A DNA stretch of 23,301 bases from CAWGCE01 sp964480915. Its GTDB lineage: Bacteria; Planctomycetota; Planctomycetia; Pirellulales; Pirellulaceae. Positions 6,360 through 14,665 of the stretch are shown piece by piece. The DNA lies in the NCBI GenBank assembly GCA_964480915.1, contig CAYZRS010000069.1, positions 1 to 23,301 of the forward strand. Direction: 5' to 3'. The translations under genes and the position numbers were made by a program. Within the stretch, counting starts at the first letter, position 1. Each line of letters begins with the position of its first letter. The notes beneath the pieces were generated by a model. The model did no database searches and had not been told where the DNA came from. It worked only from the letters and a program-made list of their open reading frames with translations.

Positions 6360-7871
6360 CTAACCCTTCGGTCGCAGTGGCGGCAACGGTACGTGGCCGT
6401 CACGGTAGAGTGTGTTGTATGCACAAAAAGGAATCACATGGCCGCTGGGCAGAATATGATGCGTGCAGCATTTCATCACGCGTCTGACATCAAAATTGTA
6501 AGCGTCCAGAAAAGAAGTGATCGTAATCCGAAACACGTCACGAGCGCCCAAGTCTTGTCCCAGTGCTCGTTCAAAAAACTCGTTGGCCAAATGCGTCGAC
6601 GTCGCATGCGACTCGATGCCGGCTGGGCGTGAAACCACCGTGTCCACTGACGCGTTGCTCACACCAGACGCCTCTAAAGGAACGACCGGGACGGTGGACT
6701 CGGCTCCGTCGCAGCTGCCACCAGCACAGCAACCTTGGTCGCCCAGATACCGTTGAATCAGGTCGCGTGCGGCCGTTCTGCGGAACGCAATCCCGTTCGC
6801 CAGTAATCCCAAGTTACTCTTCGCATCGATGAACCGCGTCAACGGAACGACCGCCTCGGCGGTGCGGTAAGCATAGGCCACGCTATGGCAATTGGGATGA
6901 GCGCAGGGAAGCGGCAGGAAATCGTTCGCTGCAAACAGACCGTCCGTCTGTTCGCAAATTCGATCGATCACATCTGGATAGGTCATGCGGGCTTCCAGTT
7001 CGGCCGGCAACACATGCCGCCCCGAATACGTGGCTGGTTGCAGCCCCAATCCGGTAACGCAGTTTTGCTTCAGCGCGAATTCGACCAACGGCCCCAACTG
7101 GTCATCGTTGACTCCCGGTTGGAGCGTAGCGACGAGCATGACGTTCAGATCGGCCGCCTCCAGGGCTGCCAGCGCTTTTCGCTTGATCTTCAATAACGGC
7201 TCACCGCGAAGCGCCTCGTACACACCGTCATTCAGTCCATCAAACTGAAAGTAGATTTCCACACGATCCCGTCGATCAGCGACAAATTGCACCAATTCGG
7301 GATCATGAGCAAATCGGACTCCATTCGTATTGATCATCACGTAATCGATTGGTTGCTCGAGCGCATAGGCCAGCACTTCGCGAAATTGTGGATGAATCGT
7401 CGGCTCACCACCCGACAGTTGCAGCACCTCGGGACGGCCCTCGACCTCCACCAACCGGTCAATCGCCGCTTTGCATTGTTCCAGCGTCAGATGATGCCCG
7501 TGAGCGCCACTTTCGGCATAACACATCGGGCAGGACAAATTACACGACGAGGTGAGTTCGACCAGCCCGATACACGTATGCTGTTCATGATCGGTACACA
7601 GCCCACAGTCCAAAGGACACCCTCGATCGGGTTCCACACCGAATTCTCGCGGCACTTTCGCAGGTACTGCAAACTCCATTTGGTCATACCGAGTCACGTC
7701 AGAACAGACGAAATCTTCGCGATCGCCATGCTCAGGACATCGTTTTTGAAAATAGACTCGGCCATCGCGGCTGACGATCTTAGCCGGCACAACGCGGCGA
7801 CACTCGGGGCACAAACTCTGCGTTGTCCCGAGGAACGTATAGCTTCGCAAATCGAGCGGCTGATCGGTCAC
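6360..7871 (-). CDS. radical SAM enzyme of the MJ0619 / tetraether-synthase (Tes) type
   Basis: A 503-residue iron-sulfur enzyme. The radical SAM motif CNLSCPMC (C110, C114, C117) is preceded by a rubredoxin-like CPEC...CPEHG module (C21, C24, C45) and a GCPLDCGLC cluster (C85, C89, C92). Further Cys occur at PCAHPNC, QGCCAGGSC and KCCTHHILPSGHVIPFC. This many-cluster layout is that of archaeal MJ0619, first linked to methanopterin methylation and later shown to join lipid chains into tetraethers. The GGEP motif (LQLSGGEPT) supports SAM binding. The role in bacteria is open. The adjacent Lgt-like gene favours a lipid substrate, while the mfn genes elsewhere in the window fit a pterin role. 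I chose the GTG at 7871, with GGCGGGGA upstream, over a TTG at 7892. It is tightly linked to the gene downstream. Confidence 0.85.
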   Translation of the reverse strand: MTDQPLDLRSYTFLGTTQSLCPECRRVVPAKIVSRDGRVYFQKRCPEHGDREDFVCSDVTRYDQMEFAVPAKVPREFGVEPDRGCPLDCGLCTDHEQHTCIGLVELTSSCNLSCPMCYAESGAHGHHLTLEQCKAAIDRLVEVEGRPEVLQLSGGEPTIHPQFREVLAYALEQPIDYVMINTNGVRFAHDPELVQFVADRRDRVEIYFQFDGLNDGVYEALRGEPLLKIKRKALAALEAADLNVMLVATLQPGVNDDQLGPLVEFALKQNCVTGLGLQPATYSGRHVLPAELEARMTYPDVIDRICEQTDGLFAANDFLPLPCAHPNCHSVAYAYRTAEAVVPLTRFIDAKSNLGLLANGIAFRRTAARDLIQRYLGDQGCCAGGSCDGAESTVPVVPLEASGVSNASVDTVVSRPAGIESHATSTHLANEFFERALGQDLGARDVFRITITSFLDAYNFDVRRVMKCCTHHILPSGHVIPFCAYNTLYRDGHVPLPPLRPKG

Positions 7872-7907
7872 GGATTTTTCCCCGCCAAGCAAGCGAATGA
7901 AATGAGG

Positions 7908-8387
7908 CTAATGGAAGTTGGAACTCATCAACGTGATACAAGCGACAAACAACGCGATAATGATCGCCACAATGATCAACACTCCGATCAAAAACGTCAT
8001 CGCGATCGAGCTCACCAGCGTTAAGAATCGATCGCGCGAGCCATACGTTTCTCCTCGGCGAGTCTTCTTCCGCAGTTTGAACTGAGAGATCGCTACCACG
8101 ATCGCCACAAACACCGCATAGGCAATCAGACCAACGGCGTCACCGTCCATCAGGAACACGGACGCGAGCTGCCCGATGCCCATGATAACGAAGAAGCCAA
8201 TCACCAATACGTTCAGTCCACGATAGACTTTTTCGTAGCGCGAAGGTGCCCGCCGAACTTCTCGCTCTACGTCGGCGCCGGTCATTGCGTATGCGCACAG
8301 CCAACATCGTACGGGATTCGCAATCTCCGAATCTTGCATGGTCGCGCCGCAATCGGGACAGACGGCATGACGAGGTTTGTCGGTCAT
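7908..8387 (-). CDS. small membrane protein with N-terminal zinc-ribbon
   Basis: A 159-residue protein with a zinc-ribbon-like start (CPDCGATMQ at 10-18, then CWLC at 28-31) followed by three or four hydrophobic segments (VLVIGFFVIMGIG, GLIAYAVFVAIVVAI and a long final stretch from about residue 124). A short basic segment (KLRKKTRRGE) lies between membrane helices. No family is recognised. The start ATG overlaps the stop of the upstream gene by four bases (ATGA), with GAGGTGA as ribosome binding site, so the two membrane proteins are translationally coupled. The radical SAM gene follows 36 bp later on the same strand, suggesting one operon. Function is unknown; the metal ribbon on a membrane anchor suggests a binding or adaptor role, which is inference. 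Confidence 0.75.
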   Translation of the reverse strand: MTDKPRHAVCPDCGATMQDSEIANPVRCWLCAYAMTGADVEREVRRAPSRYEKVYRGLNVLVIGFFVIMGIGQLASVFLMDGDAVGLIAYAVFVAIVVAISQFKLRKKTRRGETYGSRDRFLTLVSSIAMTFLIGVLIIVAIIIALFVACITLMSSNFH

Positions 8388-9028
8388 GGACTCACCTCAT
8401 TGCCATTCGGCTTCGATCGTTCCACCTGGCTGGCATAGTCGATCGTCATTTCGCGAGCACAGCGAACGACTTGCCCGACGATGACGCCGGTCGCTGCTAA
8501 ACCGGCAACCACCATCGCCACCTCTTCCTGCCCCACCAAGAACTGGCCATTTCCCCACCAGTCATTCCAAGCGGTCGCCGCAACAAAGAGGTAGCCAACG
8601 ATGCAGGCTGCCGCAGCGCACCACACAAGTCGCAAACGAATCCGGACGGCGGCCAGCACGATGATCACGAAGTAGACAACGACCACCGGGCTGGAGGGAC
8701 CAGCTCCTAAGGTGGCAATCCAACTTAAGAGGATCACATCCAGCACGGTCGAAACGTACTTCAACCAACTCGGAAAATATCTGCGGTGCAAACAGAAAAA
8801 GACAAGCAACACCACCAGTGACCAAGCGATGACGACGCTGGTAATCGCACGGTGCAACCCACCCGTGACCACTCCGGCACGATAGGCGGAATAGAGGTGA
8901 ATTCCGTAAAACACCAGGATCGCCAGCATCCGCAACAGATTCGCCCGCTGCTCACCACGATACGCTTGCCAACGCTCGACGATGAACCAAGGCCGTTCCT
9001 CGAGCTGCCGATCAGCGCTACCATCCAT
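8384..9028 (-). CDS. multi-pass membrane protein resembling a sensor input domain
   Basis: A 214-residue protein with about six transmembrane helices (from LLRMLAILVFYGIHLYSAY to VAMVVAGLAATGVIVGQVV) and short cytosolic tails. The pattern RRYFPSWLKYVS followed by LDVILLSWIATLGAGPSSP is like the N-terminal membrane module of some bacterial sensor kinases and cyclases. No catalytic domain follows, however, so it is a stand-alone module. It starts 77 bp after the sigma-54 regulator stop and overlaps the zinc-ribbon protein start by four bases. Whether it belongs with the regulator or with the radical SAM/Lgt pair cannot be told from sequence. Function is unknown. Confidence 0.75.
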   Translation of the reverse strand: MDGSADRQLEERPWFIVERWQAYRGEQRANLLRMLAILVFYGIHLYSAYRAGVVTGGLHRAITSVVIAWSLVVLLVFFCLHRRYFPSWLKYVSTVLDVILLSWIATLGAGPSSPVVVVYFVIIVLAAVRIRLRLVWCAAAACIVGYLFVAATAWNDWWGNGQFLVGQEEVAMVVAGLAATGVIVGQVVRCAREMTIDYASQVERSKPNGNEVSP

Positions 9029-9105
9029 GCTTTGTGCCCCCGATTACGAGAATCGATACAGGGCAACATTACAACAGCCGCTGGCCGAGGGAAACCATAC
9101 TCGAA

Positions 9106-11268
9106 CTAGTCGTCCTTCTTGTCAGGCTTCTTCAGCTCATACCTGTTGATTTTGCGATCGAGCGTCGAACGCTCGATCCCCAAGATCTGCGAGGTGCGGC
9201 TTTTATTCCAACCGTTCGCATTCAAGGCCGCAAGGATTTGTCGCCGCTCGCCTTCCGCCAACGTAATCGGCTCATAGTGCTGCAACATGCCTGTCGCCAA
9301 TTCGACCGAATCGCCGACCGTCGCGAGATTGGAAAGATGCAAATCCTCGAGATCAACGTGATTTCCACGGGCCAACACAACGGCTCGCTCGACCACGTTC
9401 CTCAGTTCGCGAACATTGCCCGGCCAACGGTATTTCCGCAACTGCTGAACAGCGGGCGGCGAAAACCCGCCCAGTTTTTTGCCCGTTTCCAGATTGTATT
9501 TCTGCAAGAAGTGCTCAGCCAACTCGACGATGTCACTCGGTCCCCGTTTTCGCAGCGGCGGGACAAGTATTTCGACCACATTCAAGCGGAAGTACAGATC
9601 GCGACGAAACGTACCTTCCGTCACTGCCTGCTCCAAATCACGATTCGTTGCCGCGATGGTACGAACGTCAACCTTGATCGCTTGGCTACCGCCCACACGT
9701 TCAAACGGATGCCCTTCGAGGACCCGTAAGAACTTCGCTTGAATCGATTCGCTCATCTCGCCGATCTCGTCGAGCATGATCGTCCCTTTATGAGCCGATT
9801 CAAATTTCCCGGTTTTCCGTTCCGTAGCGCCGGTAAACGCGCCTCGTTCATGACCAAACAATTCGCTTTCCAACAACGTTTCGGAAAGTGCCGCACAGTT
9901 GAGGCAAACAAATGGTCCGTTCTTGCGCGGGCTGGCGAAGTGAACCGCTCGTGCTACCAACTCCTTACCGACACCGCTCTCGCCACGGATCAAGACGGTC
10001 GCTCGACTGGGCGCCGCCTGGAAAATCTGCTGATGCACTTTCATCATCTGCGGACTCGACCCAACAATTTCGCTTTCCGCTCCTAATCGCTTTCGCAGTT
10101 CGACAATTTCGTCCTGAGTTTGCGTCAGATTTTCCGTCAGCTCCTGCTGTTGGAAGAGATTCTTGAGCGCCAAAGCGACGTTGTCCGCGACTGCCAGCGC
10201 GAATTCCAAATCGTCTGGATCGGGACGACGCTCATCACTTGTCGAGTAAAGGTGAATCAGTCCGGCAACTTTCCCGTCTTTTCGGATCGGGGCACACATG
10301 ACGCTCGTCGCATGAATTTCACCCTGACTATCACGACCGCCGAGCGTGCTGTCGTCTTCCACGTTTCGAGCAAGGACCGCCTCGCCTTCTCGCAGCACAG
10401 TCGTCGCCAAAAATTGGGAAAGGCGGTGGTACTTTCCATCGTCTTTCGTCCGTGAGGCAATGACCGACAAGTTCTCGCCCGTCGGGGCGCCTTGAAAATC
10501 ACGCGGCAGCAAGTAGACGGCACCCGCATCAACGTGCGTCCCGAGAAAGAGACCGTCCAATGCGAGTTCCGCGACCCGTCCCACATCGGTCTGATGCGCC
10601 AATTCGAACGCCAGCTGACATAGCTTCTGAGCCGCCTGTCCCACTTTCGGGACTTCGGCGATCTCCTCGTCTTCCATTTCGGTATCAAGGCCATCTTCCT
10701 TCTTCAGGAATTTGGTCTTGCTGCGACGGTGAGTGATCGTTGTCGGCTCATGAATCGAAAGCACGTTCGATTCTTCGTCATCCTCGTCGACCATGACTCG
10801 ACTTACGACCGTCTCATCGCCACTGTTAATGGCAGCCTGCACATCGGTCACCGAAGAATCGGGAAATGCATTCGAAAGGTCTTCCACGAATGCTAGTTGG
10901 GCGTGGGCTATACGAAAGACCTCGCCCGGCTCGAGCACATGATCGCCGCGAATCGACTCGCTGTTCAATTCCGTGCCGTTGCGACTCTCAAGATCGCGCA
11001 ACGTCCACTTGCCGTGCGACGAAAAGACTTCGGCATGGTAGCGGCTGCAACGTTCGTCTTTGATCACAATTTGGTTTGACGGAGCGCGCCCGATCGTCAC
11101 CGTACGACCTTCCATCAGGCGGAAGACGTCGGTCCATTTCGGCCCCTCACGCACGACCAAATACGCAAGCTTGTTTTCGATCTCTGCAGCCCTTTCACGA
11201 ATCGCGAAATCCAGATCATCACGGCGCCGGGATTCGGGATACCAAGCAGTCGACGGCGCGATTGTCAA
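9106..11268 (-). CDS. sigma-54-dependent transcriptional activator with FHA and GAF domains
   Basis: A 720-residue enhancer-binding regulator. An FHA domain (about 36-128, with GRAPSNQIVIKD and SRNGTELN) would read a phosphothreonine. An acidic linker (about 158-205) leads to a GAF domain (about 210-372). The AAA+ core has Walker A GESGVGKE (429-436), the sigma-54 contact loop GAFTGA (476-481) and Walker B GTIMLDE (495-501). A Fis-type helix-turn-helix ends the protein (NGWNKSRTSQILGIERSTLDRK, about 685-706, shown in part). All AAA+ key residues are present, so it should be active with RpoN. The start is a TTG at 11268 with only a weak AGG upstream. A start much further in would cut the FHA domain, so TTG is accepted. 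A 17-nt palindrome lies 14 bp upstream. Two membrane protein genes follow on the same strand. Confidence 0.92.
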   Translation of the reverse strand: MTIAPSTAWYPESRRRDDLDFAIRERAAEIENKLAYLVVREGPKWTDVFRLMEGRTVTIGRAPSNQIVIKDERCSRYHAEVFSSHGKWTLRDLESRNGTELNSESIRGDHVLEPGEVFRIAHAQLAFVEDLSNAFPDSSVTDVQAAINSGDETVVSRVMVDEDDEESNVLSIHEPTTITHRRSKTKFLKKEDGLDTEMEDEEIAEVPKVGQAAQKLCQLAFELAHQTDVGRVAELALDGLFLGTHVDAGAVYLLPRDFQGAPTGENLSVIASRTKDDGKYHRLSQFLATTVLREGEAVLARNVEDDSTLGGRDSQGEIHATSVMCAPIRKDGKVAGLIHLYSTSDERRPDPDDLEFALAVADNVALALKNLFQQQELTENLTQTQDEIVELRKRLGAESEIVGSSPQMMKVHQQIFQAAPSRATVLIRGESGVGKELVARAVHFASPRKNGPFVCLNCAALSETLLESELFGHERGAFTGATERKTGKFESAHKGTIMLDEIGEMSESIQAKFLRVLEGHPFERVGGSQAIKVDVRTIAATNRDLEQAVTEGTFRRDLYFRLNVVEILVPPLRKRGPSDIVELAEHFLQKYNLETGKKLGGFSPPAVQQLRKYRWPGNVRELRNVVERAVVLARGNHVDLEDLHLSNLATVGDSVELATGMLQHYEPITLAEGERRQILAALNANGWNKSRTSQILGIERSTLDRKINRYELKKPDKKDD

Positions 11269-11282
11269 ATTGCAGCCTAAAC

Positions 11283-11299
11283 TGTTGCAAAACGCAACA
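11283..11299. promoter_or_regulatory. palindrome upstream of the sigma-54 regulator
   Basis: TGTTGC and GCAACA form six-base perfect arms around a five-base centre (AAAAC). It lies 14 bp upstream of the TTG start, in the 245-bp space between two divergent genes. It could be a regulator operator or an mRNA leader hairpin. The sequence shows only the symmetry. Confidence 0.4.
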
Positions 11300-11513
11300 C
11301 ATCAAGAGCCACTCGAATGCCATCGGAATCCGCGTAACTACTATCATAGACTGGATTTCTTGCAAAACCGAGGGGCCCAAATTACTCTGGAGGATGGAAA
11401 CACCGTTCCCGGACCGGATTTCGGGCGGCTGGCGCCTGCGGTCCCGACCGATCGCACCGCACCGGCCTCATTCCACAAACCCAATGCATCACGCGTCACA
11501 AGGCAACAACCCC

Positions 11514-12863
11514 ATGCGAAGTCTCCGCAATCCCCGCTGTTCGTCCCTACTTTTCGCTGCCCTGGCAGCCAGCTGCTTGCTGTCGTTTGGACGTACCGCG
11601 CCAGCGCAACTCGTCGTCCGAACCATCGGTGGCGTTAGCATCGACGCAAATGGAGTCTTGGATACCGCCACGATTCAATTGCAAAAATCGGCGTCGGAGA
11701 TGTTGCGCGAGAAGCTGCAAGAGATTCCTGAGGATCTGGCCGACAAAACGGAGTTTCGCCTTGTCTCCTTGCGAGGCCTCGCGGAAGAAATCCATCGTTT
11801 GGGCGTCACACACACGCATGAATTGCCAGACGAAATCCGTTGCCTCTCTGGACTACTGCGAGTCGAATACGTCGTCGTCGTGCCAGAACGGAACGACATC
11901 GTCATTGGCGGACCGGCCGAGGCATGGACGCTATCCACCTCAGGCGATCTCGTCGGCGCGACGACCGGTCAACCGATCGTCTTACTGGACGACCTGCTCG
12001 TCGCCTTGCGCAGCGTCGAAGCGGCGCGTACCGTCGGCATTACCTGTTCCATTGACCCAACTGCCGCTGGACGGCAAGCGCTTAATCGCTATCTAAGCAA
12101 ACAACGCCAGTTCCGACCCAACATGGTCTCGGAAATCGAGCAGGTCATGGGAGCACAACAAATCACGATTACCGGCGTCCCTCAAGACAGTCACTTCGCC
12201 CGCGTTCTCGCGGCCAGTGATTACCGCATGAAACGCTACGCGATGCATCTTGAAGAAGCACCCATCGCAGGCATGCCCAGCTTCTTACAGATGATGAAAT
12301 CAAGCCGGGCCAAATCGAAGAACGTCATGCCACGCTGGTGGTTGGCGTGCGACTACGAGTCGGTCGCTCGCACCGAAGACGGCCTCGGTTGGCAAATTCG
12401 CGGCAAAGGCGTCAAAGCCATGACCGAAGACGAATACGTCACCGAAGCTGGCCAAGTGAGCGGAACGGGAAGAGTAGACCCGATCGCACAGAAATGGGCC
12501 GACAACATGACCAGCCAATATGAATCGCTCGCTCAGGCCGATCCGGCCTTCGGCCAACTGCGAGATTTAATGGACCTGAGCATCGTTGCTGCTCTGATCA
12601 CGCGGGAAGACCTGGCAACGCAAGCCGGATTCGATTTAGCGACACTCACGAACCCACAACTCGAGATCGAACGATGGCCGGCCCCGAAAACCGTGGCAAC
12701 ACACAGCAGTTTTCTCAAACAGGGTCGTAACTTTATTGTGACCGCTTCGGGCGGAGTCCAAATTGACTCTTGGTATCACGCGTCTCAAATCGAAGTCAAG
12801 CCAGCGCTCTCCAGCGTCGTTGAGAAAGTCAACGCCAGCCAAGCGACGTCGTGGCGCTGGTAA
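11514..12863 (+). CDS. secreted DUF1598-type protein
   Basis: A 449-residue exported protein. It starts with a signal peptide (MRSLRNPRCSSLLFAAL, hydrophobic core, APAQ cleavage region) and the mature protein opens with VVRTIGGVSIDANGVL. The segments RVEYVVVVPERNDIVIGGPAEAW, GQPIVLLDDLLVALR and YRMKRYAMHLEEAP match what I recall of DUF1598, a family of unknown function from planctomycetes. There are no catalytic motifs I recognise and no anchor, so it is probably periplasmic or extracellular. The open frame extends to 11076, but that part overlaps the divergent regulator gene and reads poorly. I chose the ATG at 11514 because the signal peptide begins there; only a weak AAGG precedes it. It converges with the mfnE-like gene, with 19 bp between the two stops. 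Confidence 0.82.
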   Translation: MRSLRNPRCSSLLFAALAASCLLSFGRTAPAQLVVRTIGGVSIDANGVLDTATIQLQKSASEMLREKLQEIPEDLADKTEFRLVSLRGLAEEIHRLGVTHTHELPDEIRCLSGLLRVEYVVVVPERNDIVIGGPAEAWTLSTSGDLVGATTGQPIVLLDDLLVALRSVEAARTVGITCSIDPTAAGRQALNRYLSKQRQFRPNMVSEIEQVMGAQQITITGVPQDSHFARVLAASDYRMKRYAMHLEEAPIAGMPSFLQMMKSSRAKSKNVMPRWWLACDYESVARTEDGLGWQIRGKGVKAMTEDEYVTEAGQVSGTGRVDPIAQKWADNMTSQYESLAQADPAFGQLRDLMDLSIVAALITREDLATQAGFDLATLTNPQLEIERWPAPKTVATHSSFLKQGRNFIVTASGGVQIDSWYHASQIEVKPALSSVVEKVNASQATSWRW

Positions 12864-12882
12864 TCACCGGCTCTTCCAACCT

Positions 12883-13476
12883 CTACTCTTCAGCCGGGAT
12901 GTTGGGGCGACGCAGGTTGGCCCAGGTGACGCTCGCGCTATGGGCAAACCGTGGGAACATCGCATCGACATAGGCGTTGGCCGCCCACGACGCCAAATCG
13001 CGCGGCTCCTTGGGATCGCGGCTCTTTAACATGACAAGTTGAACCGACTGCGCCAGGTGACGCTGCCATTCGGTCGCCAACCAAGCAGCGATCGAATCGC
13101 TCGTGAACGTCCAATCGGCCGGCAAACCGTCGGCACGACGAAGGTACGGTTGGACGTCCAAAACCGACAATCGGACGGCCGCACAATCTTCCCAAGATCG
13201 GAACAGGGGAATCGCCAAACGTTCGCTAACCAAATTGGCGTTGCGGGTCATCGCATCGACGGCCAACCAATGAGCTTCTTCGTCGCCGAATCCCGCTTCG
13301 TGTTGCCTCGCCCGGACTTCGTCCGCTTCGGCTCCACCGCCTGTAATGAGAATCGTGCAACCGATCGGATGGGCGTCCAGCCAAATCCGCAGAGCATTCT
13401 GCCAACCGTCCCAGCGGAGCAAACTGCCGCCCAGTTTTGCCACACGATGCGTTGTTGCTGGATCGGGCTGGAACAC
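12883..13476 (-). CDS. mfnE: amino acid kinase-fold protein, MfnE-like
   Basis: About 197 residues with the amino acid kinase fold: VAKLGGSLLRW near the N-terminus (phosphate-binding Gly-Gly-Ser), CTILITGGGAEADEVR, then AHWLAVDAMTRNANL, then SDSIAAWLA. Archaeal MfnE of this fold phosphorylates the aminomethylfuran phosphate to a diphosphate for methanofuran synthesis. The placement directly after the MfnF-like gene supports that assignment, but the substrate is not proven. No ATG lies near the conserved start. A GTG at 13476 (GAGAA upstream) or a GTG at 13443 directly before the AKLGGS motif are the candidates. The open frame continues to 13683, but that part overlaps the end of mfnF and reads as Arg/Pro-rich noise. 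It is the third gene of the mfn-type operon. Confidence 0.75.
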   Translation of the reverse strand: MFQPDPATTHRVAKLGGSLLRWDGWQNALRIWLDAHPIGCTILITGGGAEADEVRARQHEAGFGDEEAHWLAVDAMTRNANLVSERLAIPLFRSWEDCAAVRLSVLDVQPYLRRADGLPADWTFTSDSIAAWLATEWQRHLAQSVQLVMLKSRDPKEPRDLASWAANAYVDAMFPRFAHSASVTWANLRRPNIPAEE

Positions 13477-13568
13477 GGCGATTCTCGGATGAGGAAGTCT
13501 CGGATGAAGAGCATTCGGCCTGTGGCTTAGCACCGGCGCTATTGGTTCAGTACCTGCAGCATCCTTCG

Positions 13569-14618
13569 TCAGGGCGACGAACCGTCTCGCGATCCGGCCA
13601 ATACAGCGAGGGCGTGAGCCGTCGCCGCGCTCGACGAAGCCGCCCCGAGTTCCGATTGGAGCGACACCACATTCGAGTCCCACGATAGCCTCTTGAGAGC
13701 TCGTCTCGCAACAAACTCGCCCGTTCCGCTACAAATCACCGTGGCTGGCCGAGCGGTCCAGTCGGCGGTCAATTTTTCGATCGTTTGAACGAGCCGCGAT
13801 GCCTGCTCGTGAGCCACGTGTTCTGCCAAAGTCGCTGCGTCTTTGTGATGAAACTCTGTTTCATCCGCACACAGGACGCGGCCGAGTCGAGCCTTGGCAA
13901 ACGCCTTCGTCGCCGGCCGGCCATCGGCCGTTTCGCTATCAGCAGGCGCCTCGGGGAGCTTGCCCACCAGTAAGTAAACATCACGCATCGTTGCGAACAG
14001 CTCCTGAGCGACCGAACACTCACGCCCCCGATATGGCACCGATTGCACCACGGCACACACCGGCGTCCGTACGACTCCTGAATAGAGCAATTCGCCTGCA
14101 ACCATCCGCTGCGTATCGGTCTTGCCAACCGCCAAGACGGCGTCGCGTGAAATCGGAATGACATCGGTCGTCGTCGATCCAATGTCGATCAATAGGCTGG
14201 GAGCAGCCACTTCCATACTCGACTCGGATTCCAAGTCGCCCAGGAATCGCCGCGCAAAATCGGCCAGCGCCCGCCAGTTGGAGGCCGCGGCCAGCAAAGG
14301 AACGCGACGGGCGGCGGTCGGAGTCACGAAACGACCGTCGGTTAGGTAAACACGTGTGTGACGACCGCCACACGCCTCTTCCACCGCTGCCAGAATGTGC
14401 TGCACCCCCTCGGTCTTGGTCGCAAAGCAATCGGCCAATTCTCCCGTCATCGTAACGGCAAGGTGGTCGCTAACTGGCGACTCGGCGATGGCATGCCGCA
14501 ATTCGGAAGCAAGATCGCTGGGCCGCTGCCACATCGGAAACGGACGACACCGAGCGTACTCGGCACCATCCGATAGTTTCACGTTGGCACCGCCGATATC
14601 GATTCCCAACCAAGTCAT
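13569..14618 (-). CDS. mfnF: MfnF-like hydantoinase/oxoprolinase-fold protein of H4MPT-linked C1 metabolism
   Basis: A 349-residue cytosolic protein. It has two sugar-kinase-like nucleotide sites, WLGIDIGGANVK at the start and LLIDIGSTTTDVIPI at about 142-156, plus MTGELADCFATKTEGV and LLYSGVVRTPV, all hallmarks of TIGR03123, the family tied to H4MPT-dependent C1 transfer. The archaeal member MfnF couples the aminomethylfuran diphosphate to glutamyl-tyramine in methanofuran synthesis. In bacteria with H4MPT, the same family occurs beside the formaldehyde oxidation genes. The ATG at 14618 follows GAGGAAAGG; a GTG two codons earlier is equally well placed. It lies 47 bp after the ATP-grasp gene and 92 bp before the kinase gene, on the same strand. 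Family assignment is firm; the exact reaction in this organism is inferred. Confidence 0.85.
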   Translation of the reverse strand: MTWLGIDIGGANVKLSDGAEYARCRPFPMWQRPSDLASELRHAIAESPVSDHLAVTMTGELADCFATKTEGVQHILAAVEEACGGRHTRVYLTDGRFVTPTAARRVPLLAAASNWRALADFARRFLGDLESESSMEVAAPSLLIDIGSTTTDVIPISRDAVLAVGKTDTQRMVAGELLYSGVVRTPVCAVVQSVPYRGRECSVAQELFATMRDVYLLVGKLPEAPADSETADGRPATKAFAKARLGRVLCADETEFHHKDAATLAEHVAHEQASRLVQTIEKLTADWTARPATVICSGTGEFVARRALKRLSWDSNVVSLQSELGAASSSAATAHALAVLAGSRDGSSP

Positions 14619-14665
14619 GACCACGGCCTTTCCTCAACCACCAAATGTTGCCTTCGCAAGTATTC

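Noticed and set aside
7287..8024. 245-codon open frame on the plus strand
   Set aside because: It is antisense to the radical SAM gene, His/Gln/Arg-rich, and ends in a charged low-complexity tail; a shadow of high-GC coding DNA.
11076..11513. N-terminal extension of the DUF1598 protein
   Set aside because: It overlaps the 5' end of the divergent sigma-54 regulator and would bury the signal peptide 146 residues inside.
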